Assembly: GCF_000384315.1 (NCBI RefSeq)
Contig: NZ_ARVW01000001.1
Coordinates: 4,278,157 to 4,342,156, forward strand
Length of the DNA stretch: 64,000 nucleotides
Direction of reading: 5' to 3'
DNA from: Amycolatopsis nigrescens CSC17Ta-90
GTDB lineage: Bacteria > Actinomycetota > Actinomycetes > Mycobacteriales > Pseudonocardiaceae
The position numbers and the translations under genes were made by a program. This document shows positions 1-7,825 of the stretch, piece by piece. Every line of letters begins with the position of its first letter. The stretch's first letter is position 1. The notes under the pieces are model-generated. The model searched no databases. It had not been told where the DNA came from and saw nothing but the letters and a program-made list of their open reading frames with translations.

Positions 1-2
1 AG

Positions 3-1325
3 TTCATGAACTGGTGGGGCGAGATGGGCCCGACCCTGGAGACACAGGGCGTTTACCTGCGCACCGCGGTCAGCGTCGGCCGGGAGGGTTGGGCGCATTT
101 CGATCATGTCAACGTGCCTGACTACCGCTGGGGCGTCTTCCTCGCCGAACGCGACCCGGATCGCCGGATCGCCTTCGGTGAGCATCGCGGTGAGCCGGTC
201 TGGCAGCAGGTGCCTGGGGAGTACCGCTCGGAGCTGCAGCGGCTGATCGTGGTCCAGGGCGACACCGAGCCCGCGTCGGTGGAGCAGCAGAAGCTGCTTG
301 GCCTGACCGCGCCGAGCCTGTACGACCTGCGGAACCTGTTCCAGGTGAACGTGGAGGAAGGTAGGCACCTCTGGGCGATGGTCTATCTGCTGCACGCCTA
401 CTTCGGCCGCGAAGGGCGGGACGAGGCAGAAGGGCTGCTGCTGCGCAACTCCGGCAGCCCGGACGCCCCGCGCATCCTCGGCGCGTTCAACGAGGAGACC
501 GCGGATTGGCTTGCGTTCTACATGTTCACCTACTTCACCGACCGGGATGGCAAATATCAGCTCGGCACGTTGAAGGAGAGCTCGTTCGACCCGCTGTCCC
601 GTACCTGCGAGTTCATGCTCAAGGAAGAGGCGCACCACATGTTCGTCGGCACCACCGGGGTTGACCGGGTGGTGCAGCGCAGCGCCGAGCTGATCCGGGA
701 GCACGACACCGGCGACATCGCCCCGCACGGCGGGATCCCGCTGGAGATCATCCAGAAGTACATCAACTTCCACTACACCGTTTCGCTGGACCTGTTCGGT
801 AGCGAGACCTCCACGAACGCGGCGAACTACTACACCGCCGGGCTCAAGGGGCGCTGGCAGGAGCAGCGCCGCAAGGACGACCACCGGCTCACCGACGACA
901 GCGCGCGCCTCGATCGCCCGCGCGAGGACGGCACCTGGGAGTCCGAGGAGCTGCAGGCCATCCTGCTGCTGAACCTGGACCTGCGCGGCGAGTACATCGC
1001 GGACTGCCGGACCGGGGTGAAGCGCTGGAACAAGATCCTCGAGGACAACGGCATCTCGTTCCGGTTCGCGCTGCCGCATCCCGGGTTCAACCGCGAGGTC
1101 GGGGTCAGCGCCGGGCACCACGTGACCCCGGACGGCACGATCGTCGACGAGGTGTCCTGGGAGGCGAACCGGGGAAAGTGGCTGCCGACGAGCGAGGACC
1201 TCGCCTTCGTCCGCTCGCTCATGCACCCGGTGTACCAGCGCGGCAAGATCGCCGGCTGGGTGGCGCCACCGCGTCAGGGTATAAACGGCAAGCCGTTCGA
1301 CTACGAGTACGTCCACCTGGTTTAG
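3..1325 (+). CDS. boxB: Benzoyl-CoA 2,3-epoxidase subunit B (5' partial)
   Basis: This is the oxygenase component of the aerobic hybrid (box) benzoate pathway, which epoxidises benzoyl-CoA with O2 and electrons from BoxA. The frame is open to the window edge, so the N-terminus is missing; about 440 residues remain of a family usually near 470. Diiron-site signatures are visible: EEGRH at about residue 117 after the first in-frame Met, and KEEAHHMF at about 206. The C-terminal half (GVKRWNKILEDNGISFRF, then a GRKW-like stretch) is also BoxB-like. A benzoate-CoA ligase follows 11 bp downstream in the same direction, so substrate activation and ring epoxidation are co-transcribed. BoxA and BoxC are presumably outside the window. 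Confidence 0.9.
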   Translation, partial: FMNWWGEMGPTLETQGVYLRTAVSVGREGWAHFDHVNVPDYRWGVFLAERDPDRRIAFGEHRGEPVWQQVPGEYRSELQRLIVVQGDTEPASVEQQKLLGLTAPSLYDLRNLFQVNVEEGRHLWAMVYLLHAYFGREGRDEAEGLLLRNSGSPDAPRILGAFNEETADWLAFYMFTYFTDRDGKYQLGTLKESSFDPLSRTCEFMLKEEAHHMFVGTTGVDRVVQRSAELIREHDTGDIAPHGGIPLEIIQKYINFHYTVSLDLFGSETSTNAANYYTAGLKGRWQEQRRKDDHRLTDDSARLDRPREDGTWESEELQAILLLNLDLRGEYIADCRTGVKRWNKILEDNGISFRFALPHPGFNREVGVSAGHHVTPDGTIVDEVSWEANRGKWLPTSEDLAFVRSLMHPVYQRGKIAGWVAPPRQGINGKPFDYEYVHLV

Positions 1326-1336
1326 AGGGGGCCCCG

Positions 1337-2902
1337 ATGGGCACGTTCAATGCCGCGGAGTATCTGGTCGACCGGCAGGTGCGGGACGGCCGCGCGGCGA
1401 GCACCGCGGTGCTCGCCGGGGAACGTGCGCTGAGCTACCGCGAGCTCGCCGAGGAGGTGCGGCGCGTGGCGGCCGGGCTCATCCGGCTCGGCATGCGGCC
1501 AGAGGAGCGGGTGATGCTGTGCATGGTGGACGGCGTCGAGCTGCTCACCGGCATTCTCGGCGCGATGTACGCCGGTGTGGTGCCGGTCCCGGTCTCCACC
1601 ATGGTCACCGGCCCGGAGCTGGGGAAGGTGCTCGCCGACTCGCGCGCCAGGGTGCTGTGCGTGTCCACCGAGTTCACCGCGCCGGCCAAGGCGGCGATCG
1701 AGCTGGCGCCGGAGGTCACCGACGTGGTGCTGGACCGCGCCGACGGCCTGGAGCTACCTGGCCACGTGCGCACCACCCGCTGGTCCGAACTGGTCGCTGA
1801 AGACACAATGGACAGTCCATATCGGACTTGGGAGGACTCGCCGGCGATCTGGCTCTACACCTCCGGCACGACCGGCCTGCCCAAGGGCGCGATGCACCGG
1901 CACGCCAGCATCCGGGCGGTCGCCGACTGCTACGGCGAAGGCGTGCTGAAGATGCGGTCGGAGGACCGGTGCCTTTCCGTGGCCAAGCTCTTTTTCGCCT
2001 ACGGGCTGGGAAACTCGGCGCTCTTCCCGCTGGCCGCCGGTGCCACCACCGTACTGGAACCGGCGAGGCCGGACCCGGCTTCGATTGCCGAGCTGATCCG
2101 GCGACGGCGGCCGAGCCTGTTCTTCGGGGTGCCCACCTTCTACGCGGCCCTGCTGGCCAGTGACATCGCGGACGACACCTTCGGCTCGGTGCGGCAGGCG
2201 GTTTCGGCCGGCGAGCCGTTGCCGCCGGTGCTGTTCGAGCGGTTCGCCGACCGGTTCGGGGTGGAGATCCTCGACGGCATCGGCTCCACCGAGGCGCTGC
2301 ACATCTTCCTGTCCAACCGCAGCGGCCAGGTGCGGCCGGGCAGCACCGGCGTCCCGGTTCCCGGTTACGACGTTCAGCTGCGCGACGAAACGGGCATGCT
2401 GATCGAGGCCGACGGCCGTCCTGGCGAGCTCTACGTGCGCGGGCCGTCCACCGCCACCGGCTACTGGACCCGTTACGAGACCACGAAAAGGGTCTTCCAG
2501 GGCGAGTGGCTGCGCACCGGGGACAGCTACCTGCGCAACGCCGACGGCACCTACAGCTGCCTCGGCCGGTTCAACGACCTGCTCAAGGCGGGCGGGATCT
2601 GGGTGTCGCCGGCGGAGGTGGAGGAGCGGCTGCTCCAGCACCCGGACGTCGCCGAGGTCGCGGTGGTGGCCGCGCCGGACGCGGACGGCATCGACAAACC
2701 GGTGGCCTGCGTGGTCGGCGTGCCGGGGCGGATCGTGGACACCCTGGAGCTGACCGAGTTCTGCCGGGCCGGGCTGGCCTCCTTCAAGCGGCCGCGCGCG
2801 GTGGTGCAGCTCGCCGAGCTGCCCAAGACGGCCAGCGGCAAGATCCGCCGTAACGTGGTGCGCGAACTGGTCCGCGACACCCTGAGGACGGGCGGCGAGT
2901 GA
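1337..2902 (+). CDS. Benzoate-CoA ligase
   Basis: This 521-residue ANL-superfamily enzyme activates benzoate (or a close aromatic acid) to its CoA thioester with ATP, feeding BoxB. The P-loop YTSGTTGLPKG lies at about residues 174-184, the hinge region GRFNDLLKAGG is intact, and the catalytic lysine sits in TASGKIRR near residue 502. The start at 1337 has a GAGGGGG ribosome-binding site just downstream of the boxB stop; the frame stays open further upstream but that part overlaps boxB. The stop overlaps the next GTG start by 4 bp, so the three genes form an operon. The benzoate specificity comes from the family-level resemblance and the boxB neighbour. Another substituted benzoate is possible. 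Confidence 0.87.
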   Translation: MGTFNAAEYLVDRQVRDGRAASTAVLAGERALSYRELAEEVRRVAAGLIRLGMRPEERVMLCMVDGVELLTGILGAMYAGVVPVPVSTMVTGPELGKVLADSRARVLCVSTEFTAPAKAAIELAPEVTDVVLDRADGLELPGHVRTTRWSELVAEDTMDSPYRTWEDSPAIWLYTSGTTGLPKGAMHRHASIRAVADCYGEGVLKMRSEDRCLSVAKLFFAYGLGNSALFPLAAGATTVLEPARPDPASIAELIRRRRPSLFFGVPTFYAALLASDIADDTFGSVRQAVSAGEPLPPVLFERFADRFGVEILDGIGSTEALHIFLSNRSGQVRPGSTGVPVPGYDVQLRDETGMLIEADGRPGELYVRGPSTATGYWTRYETTKRVFQGEWLRTGDSYLRNADGTYSCLGRFNDLLKAGGIWVSPAEVEERLLQHPDVAEVAVVAAPDADGIDKPVACVVGVPGRIVDTLELTEFCRAGLASFKRPRAVVQLAELPKTASGKIRRNVVRELVRDTLRTGGE

Positions 2903-3756
2903 TAGCCGGCGAGCTGCTGATCGACGCGCATGTGCACGCGCCGAGGCTGCGCACCCTGAAACCGGCTTGGCTGGAATGGGCCGAGCGGTTCTCCGGTCCG
3001 GCCGACTGGCAGTCGGCCTACGACGCGGACGGCGACCCGGTGCCGGCGAAGCTGTCCGGGCTGATGGCCGCCGAAGGGGTGGACCGGGCGCTGCTGTTCT
3101 GCGAGTACAGCCCGCGCGCCACCGGCATCCAGCCGATCGAGGACAACCTGCCGATGGTGCGGCACGACCCGGAGCGGTTCCGGCTGGTGGCCAACATCAA
3201 CCCGGCTCTGCACCACCCGGTGGCCGCGGAGCTGGAACGTCAGCTGGCGCTGGGCGCGGTGGCGCTGAAGATCCATCCGGTGCACGGCGCGTTCTCACCG
3301 GCGGACAAGGAGCTCTACGCGGCCTACCGGCTCTGCGCCGAACGCGGGCTGCCGGTGATCCTGCATTCGGGGACCAGCAGCTTTCCCGGCTCCCGCACCA
3401 GTTTCGGTGACCCGCAGCTGCTCTCCGACGTGATCGAGGACTTTCCCGAAGTGCAGTTCGTGCTCGCGCACGGCGGCCGCGGCTGGTGGTACGACGTGGC
3501 CGCGTTCATGGCGCTGGCGCGGGAGAACGTCTGGCTGGACCTGGCCGGGCTGCCGCCGTCGAAACTGCCCGGCTACTACGCCCGGTTCGATTTCGCCAAG
3601 CTGGCGCGAAAGTTCGTCTTCGGCACGGACTGGCCCGGCCTGCCCGGCCACCGCCGCAACGTGCGGGCACTGGCCGAGCTCGGCCTCCCCGACGACGTGC
3701 TCCGCGACGTCCTCAGCGGCAACGCACTACGCCTTTTCCCCGGCCTGATGTCGTGA
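2899..3756 (+). CDS. Amidohydrolase-family metal-dependent hydrolase
   Basis: This 285-residue protein has a metal-dependent TIM-barrel fold (amidohydrolase_2 type). The N-terminal metal ligands are in DAHVHAP (residues 9-15), followed by LKIHPVHGAF, ILHSGTSSF, LAHGGRGWW and the late aspartate in FGTDWPG. Related enzymes hydrolyse or decarboxylate aromatic or dicarboxylic intermediates, but the substrate cannot be read from sequence. GTG at 2899 overlaps the ligase stop (GTGA), indicating translational coupling and a role linked to benzoyl-CoA breakdown. Its stop codon lies inside a palindrome shared with the converging paaX-like gene. Confidence 0.78.
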   Translation: MIAGELLIDAHVHAPRLRTLKPAWLEWAERFSGPADWQSAYDADGDPVPAKLSGLMAAEGVDRALLFCEYSPRATGIQPIEDNLPMVRHDPERFRLVANINPALHHPVAAELERQLALGAVALKIHPVHGAFSPADKELYAAYRLCAERGLPVILHSGTSSFPGSRTSFGDPQLLSDVIEDFPEVQFVLAHGGRGWWYDVAAFMALARENVWLDLAGLPPSKLPGYYARFDFAKLARKFVFGTDWPGLPGHRRNVRALAELGLPDDVLRDVLSGNALRLFPGLMS

Positions 3757-3793
3757 GTGAAAAATGTTGCCCCAGCAACCTTTTTCACTCACG
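3752..3793. terminator. Type A intergenic palindrome, bidirectional terminator
   Basis: Two 19-bp arms, starting CGTGAGTGAAAA and ending TTTTTCACTCACG, pair with one mismatch around a 4-base centre. Both converging genes end inside it: the amidohydrolase TGA lies in the left arm and the PaaX-type gene's stop in the right arm. The T/A runs inside the arms fit termination in both directions. Related copies occur near 19365, 28413 and 46333. Confidence 0.75.
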
Positions 3794-4627
3794 AGCGCTG
3801 ACCAGCTCTTTCCAGCGCTGCTGAGCGGCGTCGTGCCATTCGATGTGCTTCTGGTGGAACAGCCTCGCCGCCTTGTCGCCGCTCCACGGCTGTGGCAGCA
3901 GTTCGGCGGGCAGCCGCGGGTCGAGGAACGGGAACCGGCGCCACGCGTGCACCAGCCGGGTCTGCGCGAGGAAGGCCGCGTCCCCGGAGCCGGGGTCCAG
4001 CTCGGCGAAGGCGTCGGTGAACTCGTCGTACTTCGCGCCGAGTTCGTCCAGGTTCCACGCCTTGGCCACCATGTCCTCCTGCGCGCCGATCCGGCCGTAG
4101 CACGCCTGGAACGAGATGGCGCTGTCCAGCCCGAGCTCGGCCAGGATCTGCTGCGCCTCCGATTCGTGCGTGGTGTCCGGGGTGATCCACACGCCGGCCT
4201 CCGGGGAGCCGAAACCCGCCCAGCTCAGCCGCGTGCGCAGCCGGTGTCGCAGGTCCCGCTTCACCTCCGGCACCGAGGCCAGCACGATCAGCCACTGCCC
4301 GTTCCACTTCAGCTCGCCGCGGCCGAACCGGTAGATGCGGTCGGCGCCTTCGGTGAGCATCTTGCGGCCAGGTTCGGTCAGCGACCAGCGCACCCGGCGG
4401 CCGACCCGCTCGGACACCAGCCAACCTTCGCCCGCGGTCCTGGCCAGTGACTGGCGGGCCGACTTCTCCTCGATGTCGAACAGCGCCAGCGCGTCCACCA
4501 ACGTCGCGGTCCACACCGGGCTGGCGGACGGCCGCACGAACTCCCCGAGCACGGTCATCAGCAGTGAGCGCGCGCTGGTCTGGCCGAGTTCGCGGCGGCG
4601 GCTCAGCCGCGGATGCTGCCCGGTCAT
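3785..4627 (-). CDS. PaaX family transcriptional regulator
   Basis: This 280-residue protein matches the PaaX/PaaX_C architecture: an N-terminal winged helix (about residues 18-90, with ARQSLARTAGEGWLVSERVGRRVRWSLTEPG), a central domain containing RLSWAGFGSPEAGVWITP, and a C-terminal helical domain. PaaX proteins repress phenylacetate or other aryl-CoA catabolic genes and are released by the aryl-CoA intermediate. Lying next to a box operon, it most likely senses benzoyl-CoA or a derivative and controls that operon; this is inference from position. It starts with ATG overlapping the stop of the upstream MarR gene (ATGA), so the two regulators are co-translated. Confidence 0.88.
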   Translation of the reverse strand: MTGQHPRLSRRRELGQTSARSLLMTVLGEFVRPSASPVWTATLVDALALFDIEEKSARQSLARTAGEGWLVSERVGRRVRWSLTEPGRKMLTEGADRIYRFGRGELKWNGQWLIVLASVPEVKRDLRHRLRTRLSWAGFGSPEAGVWITPDTTHESEAQQILAELGLDSAISFQACYGRIGAQEDMVAKAWNLDELGAKYDEFTDAFAELDPGSGDAAFLAQTRLVHAWRRFPFLDPRLPAELLPQPWSGDKAARLFHQKHIEWHDAAQQRWKELVSARE

Positions 4628-5085
4628 GACGCCCCTCCGTTCACCCGGCGCAGGGTCCGCATCGCCTCCGCGAGTGCCACCGACTTCTCCGGCCCGAGCG
4701 GGCTGAGCACGGTGCGCCGGAGGATCTCGGCGCAGGCCTTGCGCGCCTGCCCGGCGATCTCCAGCCCGTGGCCGGTCAGCGTCACGAACGTGACCCGCCG
4801 GTCGTCCGGACTGGGTACCCGGGTGATCAGGCCGGCTGCGACGAGCCGGTCCGCTACCTTGGTGAACCCCCCGCTGGACAGCGCGGCCTCCCTCGCCAGT
4901 TTCGTCATCGGCATTCGGTGCTCGGTCGAGCGAACGAGCCTGATCAGGATGTCGAACGAGGCGGGCGCGAGTCCGAAGCGTTCTTCGATCTCACCCATAA
5001 GAGTGTCCTGGGTGGCGAGGTAACCCTCGATCACCAGGCCCCACCAGGTCACGATCTCATCGTCGTCAGTGTGCGGATCGTTCAC
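4624..5085 (-). CDS. MarR family regulator (MhqR-like candidate)
   Basis: This 153-residue winged-helix repressor contains the MarR core: LAREAALSSGGFTKVADRLVAAGLITRVPSPDDRRVTFVTLT, with recognition helix and wing. I chose the GTG at 5085 because the longer frame to 5190 would run through the divergent promoter. It is divergent from a dioxygenase/esterase pair like Bacillus mhqO/mhqD, whose regulator MhqR is also a MarR protein responding to quinones, so a quinone-sensing role is plausible. A candidate operator lies at 5122-5135. It overlaps the PaaX-type gene by 4 bp, so one promoter probably makes both regulators. Confidence 0.85.
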   Translation of the reverse strand: MNDPHTDDDEIVTWWGLVIEGYLATQDTLMGEIEERFGLAPASFDILIRLVRSTEHRMPMTKLAREAALSSGGFTKVADRLVAAGLITRVPSPDDRRVTFVTLTGHGLEIAGQARKACAEILRRTVLSPLGPEKSVALAEAMRTLRRVNGGAS

Positions 5086-5121
5086 CCGGCGATTGTACCG
5101 GCGATGTCTGCACGGAATATA

Positions 5122-5151
5122 TCTTGCGCGCGAGAGGTTATCCGGTAGGCT
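5122..5151 (+). promoter_or_regulatory. Promoter with overlapping MarR-type operator
   Basis: TCTTGCGCGCGAGA (5122-5135) is an imperfect palindrome (12 of 14 positions symmetric) in the divergent spacer between the MarR gene and the dioxygenase gene. A -35-like TTGCGC (5124-5129) lies within it, and a -10-like TAGGCT follows at 5146-5151 after 16 bp. A repressor bound here would block the dioxygenase promoter. The half-site resembles, from memory, the TCTCGA/TCGAGA arms of the Bacillus MhqR box. Confidence 0.5.
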
Positions 5152-5180
5152 TGAGCCGTACCAGCCAACGAGGAGACACG

Positions 5181-6161
5181 ATGTCGGCATTCGACACCAG
5201 CATCCGGACCAGCGGTCTGCACCACGTCACCGCGATCGGTGGTGACCCGCAGCGCAACGCCGATTTCTACCTGCGCACCCTCGGCCTGAGGCTGGTCAAG
5301 ACCACGGTCAACTTCGACGACCCCGGCACCTACCACCTCTACTACGGCGACGCGTCCGGCCGGCCCGGCACGTTGATGACCTTCTTCCCGTGGAAGGACG
5401 CGCCGCGCGGTCGGCACGGCAACGGCCAGGCCACCAAGACTTCCTTCTCGGTGCCCGAGGCCTCGATCGGCTGGTGGCAGCGGCAGCTCGCCGCCGCCGG
5501 GGTGCCCGCCGAGCCGGTGGTGGACGCGGACGGGGAGAGCACGCTGAACTTCCGCGACCCGGACGGCCTGCGCCTGGCGCTGGTCGCGCACCCGCAGGGC
5601 GACCCGCGCGAACCGTGGGACAACGGGCAGGTGCCCGCCGAGCACGCGATCCGCGGCCTGCACTCGGTCACCCTGTCAGTGTCCAAAGAGGACGCCACCG
5701 CGGCCATGTTCACCGACGGTCTCGGCCTCCGCTTCGGCGAGCAGGACGGCAACCGGCTGCGGTTCGCCGCGGGCGAAGGCGGTCCCGGCGCGCTGGTCGA
5801 CGTGCTGGTCACCCCGGAGGCGCAGGACGGGCTGGTTGCCGCCGGCACCGTGCACCACGTGGCCTGGCGCGCCCCGGACGAGCCGACCCAGGCCGCCTGG
5901 CGCGAGGAGCTGGTGGACAGCGGGGTGCAGGTTACGTCCATTTTGGACAGGCAGTACTTCCGCTCGATCTACTTCCGCGAACCGGGCGGCACGCTGCTCG
6001 AGGTGGCCACCGACGAGCCGGGGTTCGCGATCGACGAGCCGCTGCTCGAACTCGGCCGGGCGCTGAAGCTGCCGCCGTGGCTGGAGCCGAACCGTCAGCA
6101 GATCCAGCAGATGCTGCCGAAACTCGAACTCCCGGCGGACGACAATCCGGAGCGGGTATGA
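5181..6161 (+). CDS. Ring-cleaving dioxygenase, glyoxalase fold (MhqO-like)
   Basis: This 326-residue protein has two vicinal-oxygen-chelate modules. Likely metal ligands include the histidine in GLHHVTAIGGD near the N-terminus, the histidine in LHSVTL or VHHVAW, and the glutamate in GTLLEVATDEPGF. The family (MhqO/MhqE/LinE-like) opens hydroquinone-type rings and protects against quinone electrophiles. ATG 5181 follows GAGGAG and is preferred to the upstream ATG at 5124. The stop overlaps the next gene's ATG (ATGA), giving a dioxygenase-esterase pair as in Bacillus mhqED. Control by the divergent MarR protein is inferred from the spacer palindrome. Confidence 0.83.
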   Translation: MSAFDTSIRTSGLHHVTAIGGDPQRNADFYLRTLGLRLVKTTVNFDDPGTYHLYYGDASGRPGTLMTFFPWKDAPRGRHGNGQATKTSFSVPEASIGWWQRQLAAAGVPAEPVVDADGESTLNFRDPDGLRLALVAHPQGDPREPWDNGQVPAEHAIRGLHSVTLSVSKEDATAAMFTDGLGLRFGEQDGNRLRFAAGEGGPGALVDVLVTPEAQDGLVAAGTVHHVAWRAPDEPTQAAWREELVDSGVQVTSILDRQYFRSIYFREPGGTLLEVATDEPGFAIDEPLLELGRALKLPPWLEPNRQQIQQMLPKLELPADDNPERV

Positions 6162-6775
6162 CCTCGCTGGAGTTGGAGCATCGGTTCATCGAAGGCGATC
6201 CGGCCGCACCGGTGCTGTTGCTGCTGCACGGCACCGGCGGGAGCCCGGAGGACCTGATCCGGCTCGCCCCCAGGCTGAGCCCGGCGTCCGCGATGCTGGC
6301 CCCGGCCGGCCCGGTCTCGGAGAACGGCGCGGCCCGTTGGTTCCGCAGGCTTCGCGAGGGCGTCTTCGACCACGAAGACGTGGTGGCCAGGGCGGACCAG
6401 TTGGCCGAGTTCGTCCGGTCCGCCACCGAGCACTACGGCGTTGCGGACCGGCGGCTGGTCGCGGTCGGTTTCTCCAACGGTGCCAACATCGCGGCCGCGC
6501 TCACCCTGCTCCGGCCGGACGTGCTGCGCGAGGCGGCGTTGTTCGCCGCGATGCTGCCGGTGCCCGACCCGCCGGCGCACGATCTGAGCGGCAGCAGGGT
6601 TTTCCTGTCCAACGGCGAGCAGGACCCGATGGCCCCGCTGGAATCCACCGGCGTGCTGATCGACAAACTGCGCTCGCGGTCGGCGGAGGTCACCACTCAC
6701 CGGCATCCCGGCGGTCACCAGCTCACCCTCGCCGGGGTGGAAGCGGCCCAGTCCTGGCTCGGCGCCGCCCCCTGA
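6158..6775 (+). CDS. Alpha/beta hydrolase (MhqD-like carboxylesterase)
   Basis: This 205-residue esterase is of the phospholipase/carboxylesterase type. The oxyanion-hole stretch is LLLLHGTGG (about residues 20-28), the nucleophile serine lies in GFSNGAN (near 105), and an aspartate (NGEQDPM) and a histidine (HPGGHQL) complete the triad. MhqD-type enzymes accompany MhqO-type dioxygenases in thiol-dependent quinone detoxification. It is translationally coupled to the dioxygenase by a 4-bp overlap. A strong hairpin at 6778-6820 directly follows the stop. Confidence 0.85.
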   Translation: MTSLELEHRFIEGDPAAPVLLLLHGTGGSPEDLIRLAPRLSPASAMLAPAGPVSENGAARWFRRLREGVFDHEDVVARADQLAEFVRSATEHYGVADRRLVAVGFSNGANIAAALTLLRPDVLREAALFAAMLPVPDPPAHDLSGSRVFLSNGEQDPMAPLESTGVLIDKLRSRSAEVTTHRHPGGHQLTLAGVEAAQSWLGAAP

Positions 6776-6777
6776 GC

Positions 6778-6820
6778 GGACTTGGCAGGCCCGTACCCCC
6801 TGCGGGCCTGCCAAGTCCTT
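6778..6820. terminator. Intrinsic terminator hairpin
   Basis: GGACTTGGCAGGCCCG and its exact reverse complement form a 16-bp perfect stem around a 9-base loop. It starts 2 bp after the esterase stop, between converging genes, so it probably works in both directions. Confidence 0.75.
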
Positions 6821-6853
6821 CCCCCATCCGAGTGGCTAGTGAGCGTGCGCTGA

Positions 6854-7093
6854 TCAGCGCGATACCGCGGGCTTGCGCAGCTGCTGCGCGAAGATGAAGG
6901 CCAGGCCGACCAGCGCGCAGACCAGCCCGGCCCACCACGCCGTCGGCACCACGAACTTGTCCACCAGCGCGAGCAGTGCGACGTCCTGCCCGCCGGCAAG
7001 GCGGATCACGGTCGAGATGAGGCCGTGGATCACCAGCAGCGCGCCGATGATCTCCAGGCCGCCCGGCTGCTTCTTCTTCCCGTCGTCCGTCAT
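6854..7093 (-). CDS. Small two-helix membrane protein
   Basis: This 79-residue protein of unknown function starts with a polar segment (MTDDGKKKQPGG), then a hydrophobic helix (LEIIGALLVIHGLISTVI) and a second one (WWAGLVCALVGLAFIFAQQL), ending in a basic tail. It has a good GGGGAGGA ribosome-binding site. It is divergent from a TetR gene with a palindrome between them, so it may be a target of that regulator. Confidence 0.72.
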   Translation of the reverse strand: MTDDGKKKQPGGLEIIGALLVIHGLISTVIRLAGGQDVALLALVDKFVVPTAWWAGLVCALVGLAFIFAQQLRKPAVSR

Positions 7094-7116
7094 GAGTCCT
7101 CCCCGTGCCTGTTTTA

Positions 7117-7132
7117 TGATTCGATCGTATCA
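7117..7132. promoter_or_regulatory. Candidate TetR operator
   Basis: TGATTCGATCGTATCA is a 16-bp near-palindrome (14 of 16 positions symmetric) in an AT-richer patch of the 80-bp spacer between the small membrane protein gene and the TetR gene. Its size and position fit autoregulation and control of the divergent neighbour. Confidence 0.55.
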
Positions 7133-7173
7133 AATAACGGCGATGGAAGGATACGGGCACCGGGAGGAGGGGT

Positions 7174-7794
7174 ATGCCGAAGAGGGTCGACCACGACGAG
7201 CGACGCCGCCAGATCGCCGAAGCGGTCTGGCGGATCGCGAGCACGCGCGGGCTCGAAGACGTGACGCTGCGCCAGGTGGCGACCGAGGCCGGGGTGTCCA
7301 CCCGGCTCGTGCAGTACTACTTCGGCACCCGGCAGGAACTGCTGCTCGGCGCGCTCAAGCTGCTCAACGAGCGGCAGCAGCACCGGATCGAAGCGCGGAT
7401 CCCGGCGTCGCCCGAGCCGCGGGCGGTGCTGCGCGAGGTGCTGGTGGGCATGCTGCCGGTGGACGAAGAAGCCACCGTGGCCAGCCTGGTGCACATCGCC
7501 TACTTCGTCCGCGCGATGGGCGATGCCGAGCTGAAGGCCGCCTTCCAGAACCCGGCGGGGCCGTCGCTGGAGGAGATCTTCACCGGCATCCTGCTGGCCG
7601 CCGCCGGCGAGGGGCTGACCGCGCCGGGGCTGGACCTGGCCAGGGAGGCGGACAGCCTGCTCGCGCTGGTCGGCGGCTTCGGCCCGGACGTGCTGCTCGG
7701 GCTGCGCACGATCGAGGAGGTGATCGAGGTGGTGGACTACCACCTGACGCGGATTTTCACCGCCTCACCAGGCACAACGTCTACCCGCGGGTAG
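7174..7794 (+). CDS. TetR family transcriptional regulator
   Basis: This 206-residue protein has a typical TetR helix-turn-helix near residues 10-55 (RRRQIAEAVWRIASTRGL, then VTLRQVATEAGVSTRLVQYYFGTR). The C-terminal ligand domain is helical and gives no ligand hint. GGAGGAGGG precedes the ATG. Likely targets are itself and the divergent small membrane protein gene through the palindrome at 7117. Confidence 0.9.
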   Translation: MPKRVDHDERRRQIAEAVWRIASTRGLEDVTLRQVATEAGVSTRLVQYYFGTRQELLLGALKLLNERQQHRIEARIPASPEPRAVLREVLVGMLPVDEEATVASLVHIAYFVRAMGDAELKAAFQNPAGPSLEEIFTGILLAAAGEGLTAPGLDLAREADSLLALVGGFGPDVLLGLRTIEEVIEVVDYHLTRIFTASPGTTSTRG

Positions 7795-7825
7795 CATGCG
7801 GTCCGAACGCGAGGGGAGTCAGACT

